A DNA stretch of 9,313 nucleotides. It comes from Pseudomonadota bacterium. Lineage in GTDB: Bacteria; Pseudomonadota; Gammaproteobacteria; Burkholderiales; Burkholderiaceae_C. The number at the start of each line of letters is the position of its first letter. Within the stretch, counting starts at the first letter, position 1. Under the pieces are notes generated by a model. That model saw only the letters and a list, made by a program, of their open reading frames with translations, did no database searches and was not told the origin of the DNA. The stretch is taken from assembly GCA_023418355.1 (NCBI GenBank), contig JAEZZU010000114.1, positions 1-9,313 on the forward strand, written 5' to 3'. Below, piece after piece: positions 1 to 5,994 of the stretch. The translations under genes and the position numbers were made by a program.

Positions 1-2
1 TG

Positions 3-1286
3 CTGGAAATTCGCGGCAACCCCTTGCCCGATGGCGGCTTTGTGACCAGCTATGCCGACATCACCAGCTACAAGAACGCCGCGCGCGAACTGCGCTCACT
101 GGCCGATGCGCTGGAGCAGCGCATCGAGGAACGCACGCGCGATCTGGCCACGGCCAAGCGCGAAGCCGAGGAAGCCAATCGCTACAAGACCCGCTTTGTG
201 AATGCAGCCGTGCACGACCTGCTGCAGCCACTGAACGCCGCACGCATGTTCACCAGCCTGCTGCCCACGCACGTGCACGATGAGGCGGGCCGCCGCGTGG
301 TGGAAAACGTGGATGCTGCGCTGGCCTCGCAGGACGCCATTCTCACCAGCATGCTGGACATTGCACGCATGGAATCGGGCCAGCTGGAGACCCATGTGCG
401 TGACTTTGCACTCGACTCGCTGCTGCACGTGGTGCACAACAACTTTGCCATGCTGGCCGAAAGCGAAGGCCTGCAGCTGCGCACGCGCGCGGGCAGCTAT
501 GTGGTGCGCAGTGACGAGGCACTGCTGCGCCGCATCATCCAGAACTTTGTCTCCAACGCCATCCGCTACGCACGCAAGGGCCGCATCTTCGTGGGTTGCC
601 GCCGCCAGGGCCGCTATGTGCGCATTGAGGTGCACGACCAGGGCCCCGGCATTCCACAGGCCCTGCAAAAGGAAATCTTTGAGGAATTCCGCCGCCTGGA
701 CGAAGGCCATGCCGATGACCGCGGCACCGGCCTGGGCCTGGCGATTGTGGAACGTCTGGGCAAGCTGCTGGGCCATGAAATCGGCCTGCACTCCACGCTC
801 GGCAAGGGCAGCGTGTTCTGGGTGAAAGTGCCGCTGGGCAATGTGCAGGCCCTGCAGCCCACGGTGCAGCCCAGCGCCCCGACCCGCCAGGACGATGCAC
901 CCCTGCAAGGTGGCCTGGCCTGGTATGTGGACGATGACCCGCAGACCTGCGCCGCCACGCGCGCGCTGCTGGAGCGCTGGGGCTGCGCCGTGCCCTATGC
1001 CGGCGGCCCCCACGATGCACTGGCCCGCGCCAACCCGGAGAACGTGCCGCAGCTGGTGCTGCTGGATGTGCACCTGGGCAATGCCTTGTACGGCCCGGCC
1101 CTGTACCCGCAGCTGTGCGAGAAGTGGGGCCAGACACCGCCCGTGATTCTGGTCACGGCCGAGCGCGACGCATCCCTGCGCCGCCAGGCTGCCGAGCGCG
1201 GCTGGGGCTTTCTGGCCAAGCCCGTGCGCCCACCGGCGCTGCGTGCGCTGATGAGCCAGACTCTGCTGCGCATTCGTGAAGGTTAA
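3..1286 (+). CDS. Hybrid sensor histidine kinase, NahK-like (5' partial)
   Basis: The frame is open from the left edge, so the start lies outside the window. Numbering here is from the TTG codon at 24. The first visible residues (NPLPDGGFVTSYADIT) fit the end of a PAS domain of the type found in NahK-like kinases. A coiled coil follows (about 20-55), then a HisKA H-box VHDLLQPLNAARMF with phospho-acceptor His64. The ATPase domain has an N-box around Asn174-Asn178, G1 DQGPGI (205-210) and G2 GTGLGLA (234-240). A short Gln/Pro linker leads to a C-terminal receiver with an acidic cluster at 303-305, phospho-acceptor Asp348 in LLLDVHL, Thr378 and Lys399. No membrane segment is visible, so the visible part is cytoplasmic. 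It should autophosphorylate and pass phosphate to its own receiver or to a separate regulator; the NarL-type protein at 2686-3348 is an obvious candidate partner, but that is inference. The sensed signal is unknown. Confidence 0.93.
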   Translation: MEIRGNPLPDGGFVTSYADITSYKNAARELRSLADALEQRIEERTRDLATAKREAEEANRYKTRFVNAAVHDLLQPLNAARMFTSLLPTHVHDEAGRRVVENVDAALASQDAILTSMLDIARMESGQLETHVRDFALDSLLHVVHNNFAMLAESEGLQLRTRAGSYVVRSDEALLRRIIQNFVSNAIRYARKGRIFVGCRRQGRYVRIEVHDQGPGIPQALQKEIFEEFRRLDEGHADDRGTGLGLAIVERLGKLLGHEIGLHSTLGKGSVFWVKVPLGNVQALQPTVQPSAPTRQDDAPLQGGLAWYVDDDPQTCAATRALLERWGCAVPYAGGPHDALARANPENVPQLVLLDVHLGNALYGPALYPQLCEKWGQTPPVILVTAERDASLRRQAAERGWGFLAKPVRPPALRALMSQTLLRIREG

Positions 1287-1303
1287 CCACCTGATTCTTA
1301 TAG

Positions 1304-1395
1304 AAAAAGTAGCAGTCACCGCTTGATTGCAAAGGATTTCAGATAGTTTTCTATTTGAAACCTTTGTTTTACAAGCGCTGGCAGCTATATTTTTT
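1304..1395. repeat. Long imperfect palindrome, intergenic repeat / likely terminator
   Basis: Arms 1304-1346 and 1351-1395 pair over most of their length around a TTTT loop at 1347-1350. Paired blocks from outside in are the A-run/T-run ends, TAGCAGTCACCGCTTG against CAAGCGCTGGCAGCTA (13 of 16 match), CAAAGG/CCTTTG, TTTC/GAAA and ATAG/CTAT. It begins 18 bp after the kinase stop and ends in TTTTTT, so it could end kinase transcription and act in both directions. The outer block resembles a dispersed Comamonadaceae intergenic repeat from memory. A related block is at 2634-2649, on the other side of the acyltransferase gene. Confidence 0.7.
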
Positions 1396-1509
1396 ATGCA
1401 GCATCGCTACAGACGCTGTTACACAAAGACTTACAACCAGAACACTTTGCGCTTGCCCACCCGGTACTGCACTTCTACAGTGTCTGGCGTTCCCCCTGCC
1501 ACTGCTTTC

Positions 1510-2628
1510 ATGCCTTCCGCCCGCAACCACACGCTGGACCACATCAAGGCCATTGCCTGCCTGACCATTGTTTGCCACCACCTGGCCTTTTACGGCCCGA
1601 TGACCGATGTGCTGCGCCCCGTGCTGCCAGCCGTGCTGCAATGGCTGGATGTGTATGGCCGCATGGCGGTGCAGGTGTTTCTGGTGCTGGGCGGCTATCT
1701 GGCCGCTGCAGCACTCGCCCCCCAGGGGCAAGGCAGCGATACGCCGCCGCACACGCTCTGGGGCAAGCGCTTTGTACGCCTGTGCCTGCCATACTGCGCC
1801 GCGCTGCTGGTGGCCATCGTCGTCAATGAAAGCGTGCGCTATGCCGGGTTTGACCATGACTCGGTATCTGCCACGCCCACCTGGAGCAGCGTGCTCGCGC
1901 ATTTACTGCTGGTGCAAAGCATTGGCGGCTGGGAGGCGCTGTCGGCCGGCGTCTGGTACGTGGCCATCGACTTTCAGCTCTACGCCCTGTGCGTGCTGTG
2001 GTTCTGGCTCAGCAGCCGCGCCACTGCCTGGCCGTGGCTGGGCAAGGTGGGCGTACTGGTGCTGGCGACGCTGTCGCTGTGGCACTGGAATCTGGACAGC
2101 AGCTGGGACAACTGGGCGTTGTACTTTGTGGGGGCCTACGGCATGGGCATGATGGCCTGGTGGGCCGCACACAGCCCACAGCACCGCCAGCGCTGGCTGT
2201 GGGTGCTGGCCATTGCCGTGCTGGGCGCTGTGGCCCTGCAGATGGCATGGCGCGATCGCATTGCGCTGGCAACCATCTCCGCACTAATGCTGGCCCTGGG
2301 TGGGCAAATCCGCTGGCCTGCGGCCCTGCGTGACATGCAGCTCGCACCGCTGGCCTGGATCGGTCAGCGCTCCTACTCCATCTTTCTGATTCACTTTCCC
2401 GTGAGCCTGCTCGTCAACGCCTGCGTGCACCTGCTGTGGCCTGACAGCGTGGCCATGAACGCACTGGGTGTGCTGCTGGCCATTGGCCTGTCCATCGCCG
2501 CAGGCGCGGTGCTGTACGCCTTTACGGAGCGCCCACGTGCCAGCTGGAAGCGCCTGCACCTGTGGCAGCTGACAGCACTCTCCGCAGGCATGGCAGCCCT
2601 GGCAGCCAGCACCTATGCCAGCTCATAG
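1510..2628 (+). CDS. Acyltransferase family 3 membrane protein
   Basis: This is a 372-residue, very hydrophobic protein with about ten predicted membrane segments. It fits the acyltransferase-3 (OafA/WecH-like) family, which transfers acetyl or other acyl groups to sugars or other envelope molecules at the inner membrane. Family marks are the N-terminal block RNHTLDHIKAIACLTIVCHH (5-24) with the conserved His pair, VFLVLGGYLAAAAL (56-69, the usual VLSGFL position), VWYVAIDFQLYAL (148-160), SYSIFLIHFPV (288-298) and a closing ERPR (340-343). The ATG at 1510 is chosen because homology begins there. In-frame codons at 1327 (TTG) and 1396 (ATG) would place the N-terminus in or beside the palindrome at 1304-1395 and lack a ribosome site; 1510 also lacks a clear one. 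The gene sits between a kinase and a convergent regulator with no evident functional link. The acceptor is unknown. Confidence 0.85.
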   Translation: MPSARNHTLDHIKAIACLTIVCHHLAFYGPMTDVLRPVLPAVLQWLDVYGRMAVQVFLVLGGYLAAAALAPQGQGSDTPPHTLWGKRFVRLCLPYCAALLVAIVVNESVRYAGFDHDSVSATPTWSSVLAHLLLVQSIGGWEALSAGVWYVAIDFQLYALCVLWFWLSSRATAWPWLGKVGVLVLATLSLWHWNLDSSWDNWALYFVGAYGMGMMAWWAAHSPQHRQRWLWVLAIAVLGAVALQMAWRDRIALATISALMLALGGQIRWPAALRDMQLAPLAWIGQRSYSIFLIHFPVSLLVNACVHLLWPDSVAMNALGVLLAIGLSIAAGAVLYAFTERPRASWKRLHLWQLTALSAGMAALAASTYASS

Positions 2629-2633
2629 TTTCA

Positions 2634-2687
2634 TAGCTGCTACGGCTTGCAGCATGCGCCTTGGAGGCCAATTTGACTGAGATTTTT
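2634..2687. repeat. Intergenic repeat copy between convergent genes
   Basis: The 57-bp gap between the convergent acyltransferase and response regulator genes begins with TAGCTGCTACGGCTTG (2634-2649). This agrees at 13 of 16 positions with the reverse complement of the right arm of the 1304-1395 palindrome. It continues through TTGGAGGCCAATTTGACTGAGATTTTT, a layout I recall from intergenic spacers in Comamonadaceae. Small internal symmetry (GCTGC/GCAGC) and the T-run ending at 2687 suggest it may help end transcription. The relation to a family-wide repeat is from memory only. Confidence 0.45.
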
Positions 2688-3348
2688 ACAAGGTATCTGA
2701 ACTCACGCTGGCAGCGTCGCTGTCGTTTTCCAGGCTCTTGACCAGCACGGCCGCCTGCGTGCGTGAATAGCATTCGAGCTTTTTCAAAATCGCGGTGACA
2801 TGCACTTTCACCGTGTTCTCTGCCAGCCCCAGCTCGTGTGCAATCTGCTTGTTCAGCAGGCCATCGGCCAGGCACAGCAGCACGCGGAACTGCTGTGGCG
2901 TGAGCTGTGCCAGCCTTGCTGCCAGCTCGGCATCAGCCTCGGAACGCTCTGCCGCCATGGGCGGGAACCAGCTGTCCCCTGCCAGCACCGCCTCAATCGC
3001 CTGGGCGATGTCTTCTGCCGAGGCCGACTTCGGAATAAAGCCCGCCGCACCGAACTGCTGGGCACGACGAATCACGCGCGGATGGTCGTTGGAGGAAATG
3101 ATGACCACCGGAATGTCCGGATACTCGCCACGCACATGCAGCAGCGTAGAAAAGCCCCGCGCGCCGGGCATGGTCAGGTCCAGCAGCACCAGCTCCACCT
3201 CGGGGTGATCCTGCAGCATGCTGCTCACGGTGGCAGCACTGGCGGCTTCCAGCGTCTGGTACTGCGCAAAACGCGCATGCAAAACGTGGAGCACCGCAGC
3301 GCGGAACAAGGGGTGGTCGTCAGCGACGAGCAGGGTGGGCGAGGACAT
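2686..3348 (-). CDS. NarL/LuxR-type response regulator
   Basis: This is a 220-residue two-domain regulator of the NarL/FixJ type. The receiver occupies about 1-120, with acidic pair Asp10-Asp11, phospho-acceptor Asp57 in VLLDLTMPG, Ser85 at the Thr/Ser switch position and Lys107 in FIPKSA. A linker leads to a LuxR helix-turn-helix at about 149-203 (LTPQQFRVLLCLADGLLNKQ, then LAENTVKVHVTAILKKL), which binds DNA. The ATG at 3348 is preferred because the receiver's first strand (TLLVADDHPLF) begins right after it. An in-frame GTG and a TTG at 3408 lie upstream, and none has a good Shine-Dalgarno. It is the likely cytoplasmic output partner of a hybrid kinase such as the one at the left edge, although the genes are not adjacent and face each other. 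Targets are unknown; the inverted repeats at 3390-3407 and 3638-3669 are candidate sites. Confidence 0.92.
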   Translation of the reverse strand: MSSPTLLVADDHPLFRAAVLHVLHARFAQYQTLEAASAATVSSMLQDHPEVELVLLDLTMPGARGFSTLLHVRGEYPDIPVVIISSNDHPRVIRRAQQFGAAGFIPKSASAEDIAQAIEAVLAGDSWFPPMAAERSEADAELAARLAQLTPQQFRVLLCLADGLLNKQIAHELGLAENTVKVHVTAILKKLECYSRTQAAVLVKSLENDSDAASVSSDTL

Positions 3349-3389
3349 GGAGGCGAAGTCTGCCACGCATGCCTGTGCTGCGCTTTGCG

Positions 3390-3407
3390 TGCAAGAAAAG
3401 GCTTGCA
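3390..3407. promoter_or_regulatory. Inverted repeat upstream of the response regulator
   Basis: TGCAAG-N6-CTTGCA is a perfect 6-bp inverted repeat lying 42 bp upstream of the regulator's ATG at 3348. It could be an operator or a 5' leader hairpin. No function is shown by sequence alone. Confidence 0.35.
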
Positions 3408-3408
3408 A

Positions 3409-3447
3409 TAAAAATGCCCTGCAGCCAGTTGCTGAAGGGCACTTTTC
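3409..3447 (-). terminator. Rho-independent terminator, probably bidirectional
   Basis: The hairpin reads TGCCCT-g-CAGC-cagtt-GCTG-a-AGGGCA on the plus strand (3415-3441), with one mismatch. On the minus strand it is followed by ATTTTTATT and preceded by AAAAG; on the plus strand it is followed by CTTTTC. This is a textbook terminator for minus-strand transcription coming from the 25-codon reading frame that ends at 3494. It separates that unit from the response regulator gene. Confidence 0.8.
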
Positions 3448-3493
3448 TCAGTGAATGTTTTCGCAGCCCACCGCGGCTGCATCCATCGGCGAA

Positions 3494-3571
3494 TTACTGC
3501 TTGGCAACAGCAAAGTCAGCAGCACGTACTTCTTGGATGAACTTGATCAGGGCATTTACAGCATTCAGCAT
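3494..3571 (-). CDS. Candidate 25-residue small protein (unrecognised)
   Basis: A minus-strand ATG at 3571 opens a 25-codon frame encoding MLNAVNALIKFIQEVRAADF followed by AVAKQ, ending in TAA at 3494. An in-frame TGA lies 12 bases upstream of the ATG, which fixes the start. GAAAG sits about seven bases before the ATG as a plausible, weak ribosome site. The peptide has hydrophobic residues spaced as in an amphipathic helix (Leu2, Val5, Leu8, Ile9, Ile12, Val15) with no Cys, Pro or Trp. A strong terminator follows 47 bases after the stop, and a TATACT box with an inverted repeat lies about 100 bases upstream. Together these look like a short independent transcription unit. I do not recognise the protein; it could be a small membrane-associated peptide, a leader, or part of a regulatory RNA. 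Confidence 0.45.
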   Translation of the reverse strand: MLNAVNALIKFIQEVRAADFAVAKQ

Positions 3572-3637
3572 GACAGTCTTTCATTTGCGAGATGCCTGCA
3601 CATTTGCTGGTGAGGATGCATCTCAACTGCCTCACAG

Positions 3638-3669
3638 CTACGGGATAACCTCTAAGTGCTAACCCGTAG
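3638..3669. promoter_or_regulatory. Inverted repeat, candidate operator
   Basis: CTACGGG at 3638-3644 and CCCGTAG at 3663-3669 form a perfect 7-bp inverted repeat, extended inside by TA/TA after one mismatch. On the minus strand it begins five bases after the TATACT box at 3680-3675, so it would overlap the start point of transcription toward the 25-codon frame. That placement suits a repressor or response-regulator site. The binding protein is unknown. Confidence 0.45.
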
Positions 3670-3674
3670 ACGTA

Positions 3675-3680
3675 AGTATA
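3675..3680 (-). promoter_or_regulatory. Candidate -10 box for the small minus-strand unit
   Basis: The minus strand reads TATACT here, five of six matches to the sigma-70 -10 hexamer. The hexamer 17 bp upstream is ACACAT, a poor -35, so an activator would be expected if this is a promoter. It points toward the 25-codon frame ending at 3494. Confidence 0.35.
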
Positions 3681-3930
3681 AACCACAACCCATTTTTATG
3701 TGTTGGGCGCCCGTTGCTACCGCGCGACGGATGTGCCGCTTCATCCTTTTCAGCGCTTCTCTGCACAGCCACCTGCCGTGCGCTGCCAGTGCCTGACAGC
3801 CTTTCTTTCACGCATTGCGTGCGGCATGCACAGCCCTCTCTCTACAGCGAAAGTCTCGGTAGCTGCAGCTCGTTTCGACCACAGCCAGCGCGCAGTTTTT
3901 CGCCTGCAAATCCGCTTTTTTTCCGGGTTC

Positions 3931-3949
3931 TGCGATGTCTCGCATCGCA
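3931..3949. promoter_or_regulatory. Palindrome TGCGATG-N5-CATCGCA
   Basis: Perfect 7-bp arms surround a 5-base centre, 171 bp upstream of the hydrolase start. On the plus strand it is followed by AATTTTC, so it could be a weak terminator guarding the catabolic promoter or an operator. It does not fit the LysR T-N11-A spacing. Confidence 0.4.
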
Positions 3950-3983
3950 ATTTTCAAAGCCGTATTAGGGTTTTCGATTGTAA

Positions 3984-4011
3984 GTTCTAGAACAGATATT
4001 CAACTAATATC
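3984..4011. promoter_or_regulatory. Candidate LysR-type operator for the catabolic genes
   Basis: Two symmetric elements lie side by side: GTTCTAGAAC (3984-3993, a perfect 10-bp palindrome) and GATATT-caact-AATATC (3995-4011, perfect 6-bp arms). The second contains ATA-N9-TAT and T-N11-A, the standard LysR-type box. It is centred about 118 bp upstream of the hydrolase ATG, which leaves room for a box near -65 and a start point around 4065-4070. A LysR gene sits at the other end of the cluster (8491). I see no strong -35/-10 pair downstream of the box, as is usual for activator-dependent promoters. Confidence 0.55.
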
Positions 4012-4120
4012 AGCCCCGTACCACGTTCCCCATGACTTGCTTTGCGACAAATCAAGCATTGGTTTTCCGTCTTGATCGCAGGCAAATCTGTCCGCGAAAG
4101 CACATATCTGAAAGACCCAT

Positions 4121-4951
4121 ATGGCAACCCTGACCGAAGAAAACACAAGCAAACGCATCAAAACCAAGAACTGGGACATTCACTACCACGAGGCAGGTAG
4201 CGGTCAGCCACTGATCCTGGTGCACGGCGGTGGCCCTGGCGCTTCGGGCTGGAGCAACTTCCACCCCAACATTCCTTACCTGGCAGAGCGCTTCCACGTG
4301 TTTGCCATCGACCTGCCAGGCTGGGGCAAGTCGCAATCCGTCACTTACGACAAGCGTGACAACAGCGGCGTACTGGCCGAGTTCATCGAAACACTGGGCC
4401 TGGGCAAGGTAGCCATCGTGGGCAACTCCATGGGCGGCTCTTCCTGCATCCGTCTGGCCTATGAGCGCCCTGACCTGGTGACCCACCTCATCACGCTGGG
4501 TTCTTCCGCCGGCATTCCCAGCATCTTCGACCCCATGGGCCTGAGCGAAGGCGTGAAGGCGCTGGAAGCTGCGTACTTCGAGCCCGGTCCTGACTCCATG
4601 CGCAAGTTCATCGCTGCCATGGCTTTTGACACACGCCACGTTACCGACGAGTTCGTGAATGAGCGCGTGAGCATCCTGCTGTCTCGCCCCGATCACATCG
4701 AAGGCTGGAAGAGCGGCCACGGCAAGCCCATGGTGCCAATCGACCAGACACGTCTGTCGCAGATCAAGGCACCTACGCTGCTGATCCACGGCCGTGACGA
4801 CCGCACCGTGCCATTCACCGCAGGTCTGCATCTGGTGCGTCAGATCCCCGACGCCCGTCTGCTGCTGGTGACACGCTGCGGCCACTGGGTACAGCTGGAA
4901 CACACCGATGAGTTCAACCGCTCGGTGGCCTCGTTCATCCAGGGCCACTAA
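4121..4951 (+). CDS. Meta-cleavage-product hydrolase (alpha/beta-hydrolase, BphD/HsaD/TesD-like)
   Basis: This 276-residue protein is a carbon-carbon bond hydrolase that adds water to the ring-fission product of an extradiol dioxygenase, releasing a carboxylic acid and a 2-hydroxydienoate. The oxyanion-hole motif is HGGGPGASGW (35-44). The nucleophile elbow is GNSMGG with Ser103. The acid is probably Asp227 in HGRDDRTVP, and the base is His255 in RCGHWVQLEHTDEFN. That last block matches the BphD/HsaD group, including the Trp after the catalytic His. Length is close to the 283-291 residues usual for the group. The ATG at 4121 follows GAAAGA with acceptable spacing. It is the first gene of the same-strand run and acts third in the pathway after the monooxygenase and dioxygenase. 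TesD-like activity on a seco-steroid is possible, but the substrate is not determined by the motifs. Confidence 0.92.
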   Translation: MATLTEENTSKRIKTKNWDIHYHEAGSGQPLILVHGGGPGASGWSNFHPNIPYLAERFHVFAIDLPGWGKSQSVTYDKRDNSGVLAEFIETLGLGKVAIVGNSMGGSSCIRLAYERPDLVTHLITLGSSAGIPSIFDPMGLSEGVKALEAAYFEPGPDSMRKFIAAMAFDTRHVTDEFVNERVSILLSRPDHIEGWKSGHGKPMVPIDQTRLSQIKAPTLLIHGRDDRTVPFTAGLHLVRQIPDARLLLVTRCGHWVQLEHTDEFNRSVASFIQGH

Positions 4952-4968
4952 GCACCAGGCCCCGAACC

Positions 4969-5008
4969 TGCAGCCCGGCCGCGAAAGCATGGAGACATCC
5001 GGGCTGCA
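4969..5008 (+). other. Intergenic hairpin after the hydrolase gene
   Basis: TGCAGCCCGG (4969-4978) and CCGGGCTGCA (4999-5008) form a perfect 10-bp inverted repeat around a 20-base loop, within the 105-bp gap before the dioxygenase. There is no real T-run after it, so it may be an mRNA processing or stability element or a partial terminator rather than a full stop. Confidence 0.5.
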
Positions 5009-5056
5009 TGCAATTTGGTTGAAGTCCTGCGCTAGCGCGCCATACAAAGAAATCCA

Positions 5057-5971
5057 ATGATTACGTCGCTTGCATATTTCGGTGCCACCTCTCCCGCCTA
5101 CAAGGAATGGGAAACATTTGGCCCCACCATCCTGGGCTGCGAACTGACAACGCCCGGCAAAGACGGTGCAGTGCGTCTGCGCTTTGATGAACTGTCCTAC
5201 CGCATGGCCATTCACCCAGGTGAGAAAGACGGTGTGGCCTATTTCGGCTGGTCTACGCTGGGCGAAGAAAGTGTTCAGCCCATTCTGGAACGCCTGACGG
5301 CTTACGGCATTCGCTTCAAGAAGGCATCGGCCGAAGAGGCAGCCGAGCGTGATGTCTGTGGCTACTACTGGTTTGTAGACCCTGTCGGCATTCGCCATGA
5401 ACTGTCCTGGGGCCATATGCGCCCTCGCACCCCCTTCCACCCCGGCCGCGCCCTGTCAGGTTTCCGCACGGGTGATCAAGGTCTGGGTCATGTGGTGGTG
5501 GCCGTGCCAGAGCTGGAAAAAGCCGATCGTTTCTACCGCGATGTGATGGGCTTCAACCTGTCCGACACCGTCATCGATGGTCCGATCCACGCCTTCTTCT
5601 ATCACGTCAATGGTCGCCATCACTCGCTGGCCATTGCCCGTTCCCCCAACCAGCGCGCCGCTTTCCTGCACCTGATGGTGGAAGTAGAAACGCTGGAAGA
5701 CGTAGGCCGTGCAATGGATCTGTGCGATATCCACCAGGTGCCCATGACACGTACCCTGGGTTGCCACACCAACGACCAGATGACCTCTTTCTACATGCAG
5801 ACGCCCTCCAACTTCCGCATGGAGTACGGCTGGGGCGGACTGGAAGTGCACGACCTGTGGGAGCCACGTTTCTACGACCGCACCAGCTCCTGGGGACACA
5901 AGCACCAGCACAAGGAACTGTCTCCGTTTCTGGACATCGAGCCAGCGGCCCAGCCCACCACCACCGCGTAA
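5057..5971 (+). CDS. Type I extradiol ring-cleavage dioxygenase (BphC/HsaC/TesB-like)
   Basis: This 304-residue, two-module vicinal-oxygen-chelate enzyme should cleave a catechol ring next to the diol using Fe(II) and O2. The N-terminal module spans about 1-130. The catalytic C-terminal module carries the metal ligands His145 (GLGHVVVAV), His205 (HLMVEV) and Glu256 (FRMEYGWG). By alignment spacing with BphC, His189 (RHHSLA), His237 and Tyr246 (FYMQTP) are the active-site residues; the His237-Tyr246-Glu256 spacing equals that of His241-Tyr250-Glu260 in BphC of strain LB400. Length is normal for the family. The overall pattern is nearest to HsaC and TesB, which act on catechols with large substituents. 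The C-terminus ends in a short Ala/Pro/Thr tail. The start has only a weak AAAGAAA upstream. The product would go to the hydrolase encoded just upstream. Confidence 0.93.
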   Translation: MITSLAYFGATSPAYKEWETFGPTILGCELTTPGKDGAVRLRFDELSYRMAIHPGEKDGVAYFGWSTLGEESVQPILERLTAYGIRFKKASAEEAAERDVCGYYWFVDPVGIRHELSWGHMRPRTPFHPGRALSGFRTGDQGLGHVVVAVPELEKADRFYRDVMGFNLSDTVIDGPIHAFFYHVNGRHHSLAIARSPNQRAAFLHLMVEVETLEDVGRAMDLCDIHQVPMTRTLGCHTNDQMTSFYMQTPSNFRMEYGWGGLEVHDLWEPRFYDRTSSWGHKHQHKELSPFLDIEPAAQPTTTA

Positions 5972-5980
5972 TCACTACTT

Positions 5981-5986
5981 AAAGGA
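5981..5986 (+). promoter_or_regulatory. Ribosome binding site deciding the monooxygenase start
   Basis: AAAGGA sits eight bases before the ATG at 5995 and only two bases before an in-frame TTG at 5989. The spacing therefore selects 5995. Confidence 0.75.
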
Positions 5987-5994
5987 TTTTGAAG

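Larger units (their letters stand above)
3572..4120. other. Intergenic regulatory region without a convincing gene
   Basis: These 549 bp separate a minus-strand unit on the left from the plus-strand catabolic genes. The reading frames present (for example 3700-3990 plus) have low-complexity, unfamily-like translations rich in Arg, Cys and Ser, with no ribosome site, so they are not called. The region has a more mixed base composition than the genes around it, with T-rich runs near 3918 and 3971. It contains the inverted repeats at 3638-3669 and 3931-3949 and the clustered palindromes at 3984-4011. No tRNA, insertion sequence or CRISPR structure is seen. Confidence 0.6.

Noticed and set aside
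1304..1395. CRISPR repeat or insertion sequence end
   Set aside because: There is one palindrome with no spacer array, and no transposase frame is present in the window.
1327..1509. N-terminal extension of the acyltransferase from a TTG at 1327
   Set aside because: It would be encoded largely within the 1304-1395 palindrome, has no ribosome site and shows no family similarity. Homology begins just after the ATG at 1510.
3349..3408. Response regulator starting at TTG 3408 (20 extra residues)
   Set aside because: The extra segment has no family counterpart and overlaps the TGCAAG-N6-CTTGCA repeat. Receiver domains normally begin within a few residues of the first beta strand, which fits ATG 3348.
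3700..3990. 96-codon plus-strand frame in the intergenic region
   Set aside because: Its translation is rich in Arg, Cys, Ser and Phe with no recognisable domain, it has no ribosome site, and it runs through the palindrome at 3931-3949.
3984..3999. GTTCTAGAACA resembling eukaryotic steroid-receptor half-sites
   Set aside because: The resemblance is interesting beside steroid-type genes, but bacteria lack nuclear receptors and the spacing differs from the receptor element. It is treated as an ordinary palindrome or part of a LysR operator.
4052..5440. Long minus-strand open frame opposite the hydrolase and dioxygenase
   Set aside because: It is antisense to two well-supported genes with intact catalytic motifs. 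Long shadow frames are expected in high-GC DNA with third-position bias.
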